This document shows, piece after piece, positions 1 to 7,640 of a stretch of DNA of 25,882 nt. Below the pieces are notes generated by a model. It saw only the letters and a list, made by a program, of their open reading frames with translations. It was not told where the DNA came from and did no database searches. The DNA lies in the NCBI GenBank assembly GCA_937891085.1, contig CALAEY010000107.1:1-25882 (forward strand), in the 5' to 3' direction. Source of the stretch: an uncultured Prevotellaceae bacterium (GTDB taxonomy: Bacteria > Bacteroidota > Bacteroidia > Bacteroidales > Bacteroidaceae). The position numbers and the translations under genes are program-made. Within the stretch, counting starts at the first letter, position 1; the number at the start of each line of letters is the position of its first letter.

Positions 1-375
1 GTTGACGACATCAAGCCCGAGATGCAGAAGAGCGAGGGCATAATGGCCAACTTCGACATCACCAAGGCTCAGCGCGAGGATGGATTCGGCTTTGTCTTCA
101 AGGCTCTGATCGACATTCCAGAGACAGGAAGATACATGTTTACCAATATCTCCGACGACGGCTCGTGCGTATGGCTCGACGGGAAGCAGATTATCAACGA
201 CGACGGAAGCCACAGCGCCAACTACACCGAGGTGTTTGCCGAAATGGAGAAAGGACTCCACCGTCTGGAGATAAAGTATATTGAAGACTGCGAGGGCCAG
301 ACCTACGGCCTTGAGCTCGAAGGTCCGGGAATGCCTGCAGTGGCAGTACCCGACGCAATGCTCTATTACGAGTAA
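1..375 (+). CDS. PA14-domain protein, C-terminal fragment (5' end outside the window)
   Basis: The reading frame is open from base 1 and stops with TAA at 373-375, so only the last 124 residues are present. The first Met inside the window, at base 22, is unlikely to be the true start. The fragment matches the pattern of a PA14 domain: a beta-rich segment with the acidic signature SDDGS, then W/LDGKQI and NDDGSH, then a GLHRLEIKY strand. In this family that module binds carbohydrate and is often fused to secreted glycoside hydrolases of Bacteroidales, close to the C-terminus as here. The catalytic part lies upstream and cannot be seen, so I infer a polysaccharide-degrading, envelope or periplasmic enzyme without naming it. 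A strong hairpin follows about 28 bases after the stop. Confidence 0.75.
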   Translation, partial: VDDIKPEMQKSEGIMANFDITKAQREDGFGFVFKALIDIPETGRYMFTNISDDGSCVWLDGKQIINDDGSHSANYTEVFAEMEKGLHRLEIKYIEDCEGQTYGLELEGPGMPAVAVPDAMLYYE

Positions 376-401
376 TCGCGTCAGCGTTTAATGTATATAA
401 A

Positions 402-445
402 TAAACAGAGGAAGGATATCCACGCGGATGTCCTTCCTCTGTTTT
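402..445 (+). terminator. Strong hairpin after the PA14 gene, probable intrinsic terminator
   Basis: Bases 404-421 (AACAGAGGAAGGATATCC) pair with 426-443 (GGATGTCCTTCCTCTGTT). Seventeen of 18 pairs are Watson-Crick and one is G-U, and the loop is only four bases. The downstream arm runs into TTTT, and the upstream flank is A-rich, so it could terminate on both strands. It lies about 28 bases after the stop of the upstream gene, where a terminator is expected. The T run is short, so termination efficiency is uncertain. Confidence 0.7.
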
Positions 446-498
446 ATATCCATCAATCTCAATCGGCTCTTATCGTGACATTCTACGTTACCACCTAT

Positions 499-606
499 AT
501 TGCCATGGCATGGTAGGTGGGCTTTGTACTGGTGGTACATGGGCTCCCTACTGGCGGTACATGGCCTTTCTATTGCCAGTACAAGGCCCATGTACTCGTG
601 GCTCGG
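499..606. repeat. Degenerate 22-bp tandem repeats
   Basis: Three full units follow each other in exact register: 521-542, 543-564 and 565-586. A partial fourth is at 587-606. The core is TACTGGYGGTACATGG, most diverged in unit 3. A related block (TATTGCCATGGCATGG) lies just before, at 498-513, out of phase by about 7 bases. Because the unit is itself partly self-complementary (GTACTGG...CCAGTAC), the block also reads as inverted repeats, for example 520-532 against 578-590. Role unknown. Confidence 0.65.
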
Positions 607-716
607 GATAGATGTCACATCATTGCCGAGCGTCGAAAACCACGGTTGTTGATATCTAACAATCTGTCAGCCCTCTCTACTTTATCCCCTGACTTCGTCA
701 ATGCGACACCCAAATT

Positions 717-2258
717 TCAGATCTTGCCCAAATCCTCTTCAAATAGGGGTTGTATAGTCCTATGGCTGTCGGTCAAAAACATGGTTCTCGTATAGTAACC
801 CTTGTTGTTGGGCATGTGCACCCTAACCGTTGCAATGGTTTTTGCAATGTCCAGCACCTTGTCCACACTTAGTTTGATGCCCATCGCTGCAATAATTCGC
901 TCCAGTTCCTTATAAACCTTGTAGGCAACGAAGCAAATGCACACATGGGCCTCAATCCGCCTCTCTGTGAAGTGGAACATAGGACGCATGTCCAACGTTC
1001 CCTTTCCTACTCTGAATGCCCGTTCGACAACCCAAAGCCCTTTATATTCACCGACAACATCTCCGGCCTCAAGCCCGGTGTTCGTCACATAGCCTTTCAG
1101 TCCGTCCCATTTGCTGTCTTCGTCAATCTTTTCCTGACTGATAGTCACTTCCACGTCCTTGCTGATCTCAAGGAACTTGTTGTAGCCGCGCCTGTTCACC
1201 TGGTTCTTGGTCAGTTTTCCGCTTTTGTACGCCTTCTGAAGCCTCTCCACACCGCGTGTCCTGTTGTAGGCATCCTTCTTGGCTCTCTTGTCCGAGTATC
1301 CCACAATGAGCCGCTCGCCATTCTCACGCTCGTACTCGAAGAACTCGCCGTTCTTCTTCTCCCATGCAAGAATCTTCTCCTTGACGGCAATCTTCTCGCT
1401 CTTGATCCTCGCGCCAATCACATATTTATATCCGGCATCTCTCAGAAGCTTCACATTGTCCGCATTCATCAGCCCGGAGTCGGCCACCACCACAAAATCG
1501 TCCCCAAGACTATAGCGCTGCTTGAAGTCATCAATCATCGGTATCATGGTGTAGCCCTCGTACTGGCTGCCGTTGTAGAGGGAATAGGACAGCGGGTAGC
1601 CTCCCCTGCTCACAAGCAGTCCGAGTACCACCTGGGACTCTGCCGTCTTACCGTCTTTCGAAAAGCCCGGCTCCCTCAGCACGTCTGTCTTGGAGGTCTC
1701 GAAGTAGAGTGTGCTTACGTCGTAGAACATAAGACCTATCTTCCCACCGAGTATCTTGCGGGTGTGCTCCACGCTTATCTGTTGCACCAGCTCTTTCTGC
1801 GTGTTGTAGAGCTTGTCCATGTACCGGTAGATGTGGTTCAGGTCAACGTCCTCGTCATAGTACGATTTCAGATAGGACACCGTGGCCAGCTTGCTCCGTG
1901 GCTGTGACACCCTGGCTATAACCAGATGGCGGAGAATCTCGTCGGGAATCTGGTTGAAGCCAACACTGTCGTATATCCGGCTCAGCAATAACTGAGTGCC
2001 GTTGATGATGATGGCATCCATATTATCAAGGACACGAACCGTCTCTTCCTGTTCCTTTCCGCATACGTCATCGAAGTCCAGCTCTTGTTGGCCGCCATGC
2101 TTGCGAATCCAGTCATGCGCCTTCAAAAGCAGGGCGTCGGCCTCTGCGTCCGTTTCTACAGTGCCCATATTGTGGACATACCTCGTCTTGCCATGCGATT
2201 TGCTCACAACGACTACGCTGATAGTGCCGGAGCGGTTGGGTTTCTTCCGTGGATACAT
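717..2258 (-). CDS. IS1634-family DDE transposase
   Basis: A 513-residue transposase, read from ATG at 2258. An upstream in-frame ATG at 2354 would place the start almost at the terminal repeat and before the promoter, so I reject it. The N-terminus after the start is basic (MYPRKKPNRSG). The catalytic acidic residues can be placed: D180 in MFYDVSTLYFE, D260 in VVADSGLM, and E412 in the Y-x-R-x-E type block EYKGLWVVERAFRVGK, the C-terminal signature of the IS4 superfamily. The length fits the family, and no frameshift or internal stop is seen, so the protein is probably active. It would cut and rejoin the element at its inverted repeats. The stop at 717-719 is only about 30 bases from the left end of the element. 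Confidence 0.88.
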   Translation of the reverse strand: MYPRKKPNRSGTISVVVVSKSHGKTRYVHNMGTVETDAEADALLLKAHDWIRKHGGQQELDFDDVCGKEQEETVRVLDNMDAIIINGTQLLLSRIYDSVGFNQIPDEILRHLVIARVSQPRSKLATVSYLKSYYDEDVDLNHIYRYMDKLYNTQKELVQQISVEHTRKILGGKIGLMFYDVSTLYFETSKTDVLREPGFSKDGKTAESQVVLGLLVSRGGYPLSYSLYNGSQYEGYTMIPMIDDFKQRYSLGDDFVVVADSGLMNADNVKLLRDAGYKYVIGARIKSEKIAVKEKILAWEKKNGEFFEYERENGERLIVGYSDKRAKKDAYNRTRGVERLQKAYKSGKLTKNQVNRRGYNKFLEISKDVEVTISQEKIDEDSKWDGLKGYVTNTGLEAGDVVGEYKGLWVVERAFRVGKGTLDMRPMFHFTERRIEAHVCICFVAYKVYKELERIIAAMGIKLSVDKVLDIAKTIATVRVHMPNNKGYYTRTMFLTDSHRTIQPLFEEDLGKI

Positions 2259-2262
2259 GGTG

Positions 2263-2296
2263 CAAAGGTAGCGTTTTTTTGCTTGCGACACCCAAA
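2263..2296 (-). promoter_or_regulatory. Transposase promoter (Bacteroidetes type), possibly giving a leaderless mRNA
   Basis: On the minus strand TACCTTTG (2270-2263) fits the -7 consensus TAnnTTTG, and TTTG at 2296-2293 lies 22 bases upstream as a -33 element. The -7 box ends only four bases before the transposase ATG, so transcription would begin at or next to the start codon. Confidence 0.5.
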
Positions 2297-2391
2297 GACA
2301 CCCAATTATTTTTGTAACTAGCTGATTTTCAATGCCCGCTATTTCGTGGCACAAAAAGTGATGAAGTCAGGAAATAGCATTACAGTTATCT

Positions 2392-3096
2392 CTAATGCCC
2401 AGCCAATGCTAACGTCAGAATACTAATCTTGATATCCTTAATATCTTTTAGCGTATCGGCACAAGCTGTGAGCGTAGCGCTGGTTGTGAGTACATCGTCT
2501 ATCAACATCACGTGCTTACCTTGTAGTTCTGCTACTGGCATATTTAGTTTAAAAACTTCTTTCATATTCTCAAATCGCTCTTGCGCTGTCTTTTGGGTCT
2601 GTGTTTCTGTATATTTAACTCTGTGTACAGCAGTGGACCATATAGGGATTCCCGTCTGTTCAGAGATTCCAGATGCGATGCGTTCGCTCTGATTGTAACC
2701 TCTCTGTTTCAGTCGCTTCTCATGCAAAGGAACTGGTACCAGCACGTCTACTCCATCAAAGAAACCTTGCACTGCCAATTCTTTGCCCATGAGCCTACCC
2801 ATGGCGCATCCTAAATCGCTTCTTCCTTTATACTTTAATAAATGAACCACCTCTGCATAGGGATCACCAGGACGATAGTAAAAGAAAGCTGCAGCACGTC
2901 CCAAAGGGAATTTTCCCCAAAAAAGGCGTTCTACTAAGTGACCATTATCTAGAAGATAAGGCGTACGAGGCAGTTCTTTCAAACATTCGCAACAAAGCAC
3001 TTCTTCATTGTCTTGCAAGCGTCCTCCACATGCAGCACAATAGTGCGGATAGAATAGATGGAACAAAGAATTCAACCAAAGTTTGTCGTATTTCAT
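2392..3096 (-). CDS. comF: ComF-family phosphoribosyltransferase-like protein
   Basis: This 234-residue protein has the ComF architecture. An N-terminal zinc-finger-like Cys set (C20, C23, C35, C38) is followed by a type I phosphoribosyltransferase domain, with PVPLHEKRLKQRGYNQSE near 121-138 and the PRPP-binding loop VMLIDDVLTTSATL at 196-209. In naturally transformable bacteria ComF acts in the cytoplasm during uptake or processing of single-stranded DNA. In many other bacteria the gene is kept with no known role. It starts 23 bases after the stop of the comM-like gene and is probably co-transcribed with it, a pairing that suggests a DNA-processing role. The insertion sequence ends 20 bases beyond the stop, so any native terminator here has been displaced or lost. 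Confidence 0.88.
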   Translation of the reverse strand: MKYDKLWLNSLFHLFYPHYCAACGGRLQDNEEVLCCECLKELPRTPYLLDNGHLVERLFWGKFPLGRAAAFFYYRPGDPYAEVVHLLKYKGRSDLGCAMGRLMGKELAVQGFFDGVDVLVPVPLHEKRLKQRGYNQSERIASGISEQTGIPIWSTAVHRVKYTETQTQKTAQERFENMKEVFKLNMPVAELQGKHVMLIDDVLTTSATLTACADTLKDIKDIKISILTLALAGH

Positions 3097-3119
3097 CGCT
3101 TATCACTCCTTTAAATAAG

Positions 3120-4658
3120 TTATCCCGCCCAGTTTTCACGGTCAAGACTTCGATACCCGATGGCTTCTGCCAAATGGTTTGCAAGCACCTTTTCATTACC
3201 TTCTAAGTCGGCTATAGTACGTGCTACCTTCAAAATACGGTCATATGCACGGGCAGAAAGATTAAGGCGCATCATTGCTGTACGTAGCAGTTGAAGCCCG
3301 TCCGAATCGGGAAGAGCATACTTATCTAATAGACGTTTGTTCATCTGAGCATTGCAGTGTATCTGCGGTTCATCTTGGTAGCGTTCTTCTTGGATATGAC
3401 GAGCCTTTATGACACGCTCACGAATGGATGCACTACTCTCAGCAGGGCGATGTTCCGACATTTTCTCAAAAGGCACTGGAACAACTTCTATATGCAAATC
3501 TATTCTATCTAGTAAAGGACCTGATATTTTATTAAGGTATTTCTGTACCTGTCCGGGATGGCAAGTACAAGGATGTGTTGGGTGGTTATAATAGCCACAA
3601 GGACATGGATTCATAGCCGCTACTAACATGAAGCTGGCAGGATAATCCACATTGCTCTTCACTCGACTGATGCTGATATGCCTATCTTCCAGAGGTTGAC
3701 GGAGTACTTCAAGAACACTACGACTGAATTCTGGTAGTTCATCTAGGAAAAGGACCCCATTATGTGCCAAACTTATCTCGCCTGGCTGTGGATAGCTGCC
3801 ACCTCCAGTCATTGCCACTTGTGAGATGGTATGATGCGGATGGCGGAAAGGACGAGTGGTAATAAGCCCTCCATTGGCATTAATCCTTCCTGCTACCGAA
3901 TGTATCTTAGTGGTTTCCAGACTCTCGTAAAGAGAAAGTGGGGGCAAGATGGAAGGCAGACACTTAGCAAGCATAGACTTACCGCTACCAGGGGCTCCAA
4001 TAAGCAGAATATTATGACTGCCTGCTGCAGCCACTTCCATTGCCCGCTTTACACTCTCCTGCCCTTTTACCTCGCTAAAATCAGCCTCATAAGTGCTTTG
4101 GTGAGCAAAGAATTCCTCACGGGTATGCACAATTGTGGGCTGTAGTTGCACCTTATCATCAAGAAAGTCCAAAACTTCTCTCAAATGCTCTACGCCATAG
4201 ACATCCAATTGATTGACAACAGCTGCTTCTCGGGCATTCTGTTTTGGAAGTATCATGCCTTTAAAACCAAGCTCACGTGCTCTTATTGCTATCGGAAGCG
4301 CCCCTTTGATAGGTTGTAGACTTCCATCCAAACCCAGTTCTCCCATCAGAAGATAATCATTAAACTTCGTTGTCTGAATTATTTCTGAAGCTCCTAAAAT
4401 ACCTATTGCCAAAGGTAAATCGTAAGCAGACCCCTCCTTACGTATATCCGCAGGGGCCATGTTGACAATGATAGACCCTACGGTCATTTTGATGTTTAGA
4501 ACTGAAAAAGCAGAATGGATGCGCTGCTGACTTTCTTTTACTGCACTATCGGGAAGTCCTACCATATAGAAGGAACAACCTCTGGTCTTATTAACCTCAA
4601 TAGTAATAAGGGTAGCATCTATGCCCTGAAGGGCTGCTGCAAACACTTTTGTTATCAT
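3120..4658 (-). CDS. comM: YifB/ComM-family Mg-chelatase-like AAA+ ATPase
   Basis: A full-length 512-residue member of the YifB/ComM family. The N-terminal ChlI-like domain contains YMVGLPDSAVKES (31-43) and a SAYDLPLA block. The AAA+ core has Walker A GAPGSGKS (221-228) and Walker B GVLFLDELPEF (301-311). A cysteine cluster, NPCPCGYYNHPTHPCTC, lies at 350-366, and the C-terminal Mg_chelatase_C helix block LSARAYDRILKVARTIADLEG lies around 467-487. ComM of transformable bacteria is a hexameric helicase that promotes branch migration during integration of incoming DNA. The same role here is inferred from family membership and from the comF neighbour. The ATG at 4658 follows the stop of the TlpA-like gene by 44 bases, so read-through from upstream is plausible. 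No promoter was recognised in that gap. Confidence 0.92.
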   Translation of the reverse strand: MITKVFAAALQGIDATLITIEVNKTRGCSFYMVGLPDSAVKESQQRIHSAFSVLNIKMTVGSIIVNMAPADIRKEGSAYDLPLAIGILGASEIIQTTKFNDYLLMGELGLDGSLQPIKGALPIAIRARELGFKGMILPKQNAREAAVVNQLDVYGVEHLREVLDFLDDKVQLQPTIVHTREEFFAHQSTYEADFSEVKGQESVKRAMEVAAAGSHNILLIGAPGSGKSMLAKCLPSILPPLSLYESLETTKIHSVAGRINANGGLITTRPFRHPHHTISQVAMTGGGSYPQPGEISLAHNGVLFLDELPEFSRSVLEVLRQPLEDRHISISRVKSNVDYPASFMLVAAMNPCPCGYYNHPTHPCTCHPGQVQKYLNKISGPLLDRIDLHIEVVPVPFEKMSEHRPAESSASIRERVIKARHIQEERYQDEPQIHCNAQMNKRLLDKYALPDSDGLQLLRTAMMRLNLSARAYDRILKVARTIADLEGNEKVLANHLAEAIGYRSLDRENWAG

Positions 4659-4702
4659 AATCTGTCGTGTTAAGAATTAACTGACTAATTTTATCTTTCT
4701 CT

Positions 4703-5815
4703 TTACCTCACCACCACTCTCGGCCTACTGGATTTCTGCTTGGCGTATTCCTCACGGATGACTTTCATCTCCTGCTCTATCTGTTCAGGGGTGAGGTTGA
4801 TGCCGCGGATATAGCCGCGATCATTGATGAGGATATTGTAGGGGAGGTCACTGACTCCGAGGCGCTGCACGAGGTCGGTATCCCAAGAGCGGAAGTTGCA
4901 GAGCTGCGCCCAGGGGAGGCTGTCGGCATGGATGGCATCAAGCCAGTCGCGGCGGTCGCTGTCGAGGGAGACACCGACGATGGCAAGGCGGTCTTCTTTC
5001 TTGCGGAGCTTCTGCTGCGCGTCATAGAGGGGGCGCAGGGCGCGGCTGTGCTCACGGCTCTCGGGGCTCCAAGAGGCCCAGAACTGGAGCAGGATGCTCT
5101 GCTCGGGGTAGGTGAAGCGGTTGGTGACCACGCCGGCGGTGTCTGGCAGGGCAAAGGTGGGGATGCTGCGGCCTACGGCGATGCTGGCGTACTTACCGGT
5201 ATAGTCGTCGAGCTGGGCAATGAGGGAGTAGTCACGCATCAGGGGCACAAGCTCACGGAGGGCGGCATCGGCGGCATCATCGTCTATCTGGGTGCCGGAG
5301 GCGTAGAAGTGACGGATGACATAGACACTGGTGGGATCGGCGGGGTGGCGACGGAGGTAGCCCGTCACCAGGGCGCGGAGCTGCACGGTGTCTGTGGCCA
5401 GGGGCTGCGCTGCACGGAGCAGGGCGTAGAGGGTATCATTGACGGAGCCTGTGACAAGGAGGCTGTCGCCCAGGCTGCCGGTGATGGTGAGCTGGGTGCC
5501 GCGCTCCAGGTAGAGGGGGTGCTGACGGCCGTCGGGGGTGTAGAGCACGGTCTCTGCCAGGGTGTCGATGGGCAGGGTGGCTTGGAACTTACCGCCCACG
5601 GCGGGGATGGTGTCTATGTGGGGGTAGAGGTGATCGGCTCCCCAGAGGAGGAGGGTATCATCGCCTAGGCCTGTGATCTCACCGCTCAGGGTGCAGACAT
5701 CGGGGTTCTGATGGCGGCAGCCGGTGAGGAGGGTGAGGAGCAGGCAGAGCAAAAAAAGCATGGGACACCGCTGTGTGTAGATGAAGCTAACGTTTTGTGT
5801 GGTGCGGTGTCCCAT
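4703..5815 (-). CDS. TlpA/AhpC-like thioredoxin-fold lipoprotein lacking the CxxC cysteines
   Basis: The frame has two plausible starts: ATG at 5815 (370 residues) or ATG at 5761 (352 residues). The second puts the hydrophobic stretch LFLLCLLLTLLTGC at the very N-terminus, with a lipobox ending at the Cys (residue 33 of the long form). The first supplies an Arg before it. Either way a lipoprotein is predicted. An N-terminal region resembling DUF4369 (about 38-130) precedes a thioredoxin-like domain (about 215-350). At the active site the sequence is FWASWSPESREHS, where the usual W-C-x-x-C has both cysteines replaced by serine, so disulfide chemistry is not expected. A binding or scaffold role in the envelope is inferred. 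It follows the TPR lipoprotein by 40 bases and is probably in the same transcript. Confidence 0.8.
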   Translation of the reverse strand: MGHRTTQNVSFIYTQRCPMLFLLCLLLTLLTGCRHQNPDVCTLSGEITGLGDDTLLLWGADHLYPHIDTIPAVGGKFQATLPIDTLAETVLYTPDGRQHPLYLERGTQLTITGSLGDSLLVTGSVNDTLYALLRAAQPLATDTVQLRALVTGYLRRHPADPTSVYVIRHFYASGTQIDDDAADAALRELVPLMRDYSLIAQLDDYTGKYASIAVGRSIPTFALPDTAGVVTNRFTYPEQSILLQFWASWSPESREHSRALRPLYDAQQKLRKKEDRLAIVGVSLDSDRRDWLDAIHADSLPWAQLCNFRSWDTDLVQRLGVSDLPYNILINDRGYIRGINLTPEQIEQEMKVIREEYAKQKSSRPRVVVR

Positions 5816-5816
5816 G
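5759..5816 (-). repeat. 13-bp perfect inverted repeat over the two candidate start codons of the TlpA-like gene
   Basis: CATGGGACACCGC at 5759-5771 and its exact reverse complement at 5804-5816 enclose 32 bases. Each arm contains one of the two possible ATG starts (5761 and 5815). In mRNA the arms could pair and hide both. Confidence 0.7.
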
Positions 5817-5855
5817 ACTGAAATCTATCTGTAGTCCCTAAATACCTTTCTTTTA

Positions 5856-7547
5856 TTATCTGAGCAAGCTGGTGAAGCTGCTGTTGGCGAAGAACTTGGA
5901 GAACTCAAGGTCGGTGGCTGCCTTGCGGGCCAGTGAGGCATCTTTGCTGATGGCATCGCGCAGGCTGCTGATGACGAGGTTCTCATTGTTGGTGCGGGCA
6001 CCAAGCACGGCCTTCAGGTAGTCTGTATAGGCATCGGCATGCTGCACGGCATCGAGGGTGTTCTTGGCTTTGTTGTAGTCCTTGGCAAGGATCTGTGCCA
6101 GGGCGGCGCTGTTGGTCTTAGCATCGCCGAAGGCGTTCACGGCGCGGTCGTACTGGCCTTGGGCTACGTAGAGGTTGCCCATGGTCTCACTGAGTTCCTT
6201 GGCTCCGGCGGCCTTGCCGATGAGGGATTCTGCCTCTTCGAGGTTGCCCTTGCGCATGGCGAGGAGGGCAAGGTTGTTGTTGACCTCTGGAGCGTCATTG
6301 AGGCGGGCTGCCTGACGGAAGAGTTCCTCGGCCTTGGTGTAGTCGCCTGCCTCATAGGCCAGCTTACCCAGGTTGTTCAGGGCGCGGTAGTCGGTGGCGT
6401 ACTGCTGTGAGGCCTTGGTATAGATGTCTTGCTTCTGGGCTGGGTTCTCGGTGAGGGTGGCAGCGTAGAGCAGTTCCTCGAGGTTGAGCTCGCGTGGGTT
6501 GCTGCTGGCTAAGCGGCTGATTTCCTCATCGCTCTTGCCGATAATCTCGTAGTTGGCTGTGAGGCGTGAACGGCGCAGCTTAGGCAGGATGTCGTCGGCG
6601 AGGTTCTTATAGACGGAGGAGATGTTCTTGATCTCACGCTCGCGCTGCTCTGGGTCTTGGTACATGGAGAGTACGCGCAGGATGAGTTCCTTGTCTTGGA
6701 TATTACTCTGCTCTACCAGTTCCTTGAAGCCTTCCCAGTCTTCGGCGGTGTAGCTGGTGTTGACGTCTACATCGAGCTTATCGCGCTTGAGGTTGCGGTT
6801 CACCAGATCGGCGGTGTTGTCTTGGCGCTTCTCTGCCAGGCTGCGGTTGAGGTTGAGGGCTCCGTCTGGAGAGGCGTAGGCACTGACCTCGATGTTCTCT
6901 AAGCGACGGTTCTCGGTGTTCTGGATGTCTTTCACGCCGGCATTGAAATCGCTGGCTGCCTTGGCCTCACTGCTGCGGATGTTGCTCTGCTGAATGAGGA
7001 AGAGGATCTCGCCCTGCAGCTTCTCCTTGATGATGCGCTGGAAGGCGTCTTCACCGAGGGAGACATTGGCGCCTGCAAGGGTCTCACCCAGAAGCTCGGA
7101 GGTGCTGATGACACCGTCGGCTACCTTCACGCTGGGGATGGTGATGGTCTTATTGCCTACACGAGCGGTGAAGTCGAGGTAGAGCTCGCTCTTGGCCATC
7201 TGTGGCACGTAGTCGAACACGGTGCGCATGGTGAAGGTGCCGCCGTTCTTATAGTTGATGGTGCGGCCATTGCCCAGCACTTTCTCTCCCTGGAAGGTGA
7301 TGCCCTGACCTACGGCCTGGCCACCTGCCCAACGCAGGACGGGGGTTACCTGTACGACGGCTTTCTTATTGAAATACTTAGCAGGGAAACGGCCATTGAT
7401 GGTGGCTGGCACGGTGCCTGCTACTGATTCTAATACCTGTGGGGTGCACGTGAAGTTGTCACTGCTCAATACGCCCATCTTACTGCTGCATGATGACAGC
7501 ACTGCGAGGATTGCCATAAGGAATGGCAGGAATAATTTCTTACTCAT
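5856..7547 (-). CDS. TPR-containing lipoprotein with an OmpA-like segment
   Basis: A 563-residue protein. It begins with a lipoprotein signal (basic MSKK, hydrophobic LFLPFLMAILAVL, then SSC with Cys at 20), so the mature protein should be anchored to an outer or inner membrane leaflet. Residues 35-150 look beta-rich. Residues about 180-260 contain IEVSAYASPDGALNLNRSLAEKR, resembling the OmpA-C peptidoglycan-binding loop (G-x-A-S-x-x-G...N-x-x-L-S-x-x-R). From about 380 to 510 there are consecutive TPR-like helix pairs (ALNNLGKLAYEAGDYTKAEELF, then NNNLALLAMRKGNLEEAE). Such proteins are common in Bacteroidales but I know of no assigned function. An envelope-scaffolding role is inferred. It has its own promoter at 7585-7615, and the TlpA-like gene follows after 40 bases. 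Confidence 0.8.
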   Translation of the reverse strand: MSKKLFLPFLMAILAVLSSCSSKMGVLSSDNFTCTPQVLESVAGTVPATINGRFPAKYFNKKAVVQVTPVLRWAGGQAVGQGITFQGEKVLGNGRTINYKNGGTFTMRTVFDYVPQMAKSELYLDFTARVGNKTITIPSVKVADGVISTSELLGETLAGANVSLGEDAFQRIIKEKLQGEILFLIQQSNIRSSEAKAASDFNAGVKDIQNTENRRLENIEVSAYASPDGALNLNRSLAEKRQDNTADLVNRNLKRDKLDVDVNTSYTAEDWEGFKELVEQSNIQDKELILRVLSMYQDPEQREREIKNISSVYKNLADDILPKLRRSRLTANYEIIGKSDEEISRLASSNPRELNLEELLYAATLTENPAQKQDIYTKASQQYATDYRALNNLGKLAYEAGDYTKAEELFRQAARLNDAPEVNNNLALLAMRKGNLEEAESLIGKAAGAKELSETMGNLYVAQGQYDRAVNAFGDAKTNSAALAQILAKDYNKAKNTLDAVQHADAYTDYLKAVLGARTNNENLVISSLRDAISKDASLARKAATDLEFSKFFANSSFTSLLR

Positions 7548-7584
7548 AGTTACACTTTTTACGGGCTATGCCCTGTTACGCTTA

Positions 7585-7615
7585 CAAAGATAGGCGATTC
7601 TTAACAACAAACAAA
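7585..7615 (-). promoter_or_regulatory. Promoter of the TPR lipoprotein gene
   Basis: On the minus strand TTTG (7615-7612), 19 bases, then TATCTTTG (7592-7585). This is an excellent match to the Bacteroidetes -33/-7 consensus, with ordinary spacing and a leader of about 30 bases to the ATG at 7547. It probably drives the run toward comF, partly independently of xerD upstream. Confidence 0.7.
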
Positions 7616-7640
7616 TTCAAAGGTGCATATTTTTACATAA

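Larger units (their letters stand above)
376..687. other. Intergenic region between the PA14 gene and the insertion sequence
   Basis: About 310 bases without a convincing gene. It holds the hairpin at 404-443 and the 22-bp degenerate repeats at about 499-606. The open frames here have no recognisable protein and appear to arise from the repeats. I see nothing in 607-687. Confidence 0.6.
688..2371 (-). mobile_element. IS1634-family insertion sequence (IS4 superfamily), apparently intact
   Basis: The element is defined by 13-bp terminal inverted repeats, CCTGACTTCGTCA at 688-700 and its near reverse complement at 2359-2371 (12 of 13 match), around a single long transposase gene. Total length is about 1.68 kb, usual for a one-gene DDE element of this family. 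I could not find a convincing target-site duplication: the left flank ends CTTTATCC and the right flank begins AAATAGC. The right end lies 20 bases from the comF stop codon. A 13-bp direct repeat, TGCGACACCCAAA, occurs inside both ends at 702-714 and 2284-2296. The exact outermost bases are uncertain by a few positions. Confidence 0.75.

Noticed and set aside
517..795. A 92-codon plus-strand frame across the 22-bp repeats and the IS left end
   Set aside because: It spans the IS boundary and consists partly of repeat translation, with no recognisable domain or promoter.
945..1907. A 320-codon plus-strand frame inside the insertion sequence
   Set aside because: It is antisense to the transposase gene, whose catalytic motifs are clear, and its translation resembles no protein family.
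4928..5668. A 246-codon plus-strand frame opposite the TlpA-like gene
   Set aside because: Gly/Val-rich antisense frame. The minus-strand frame has a signal peptide and a recognisable domain.
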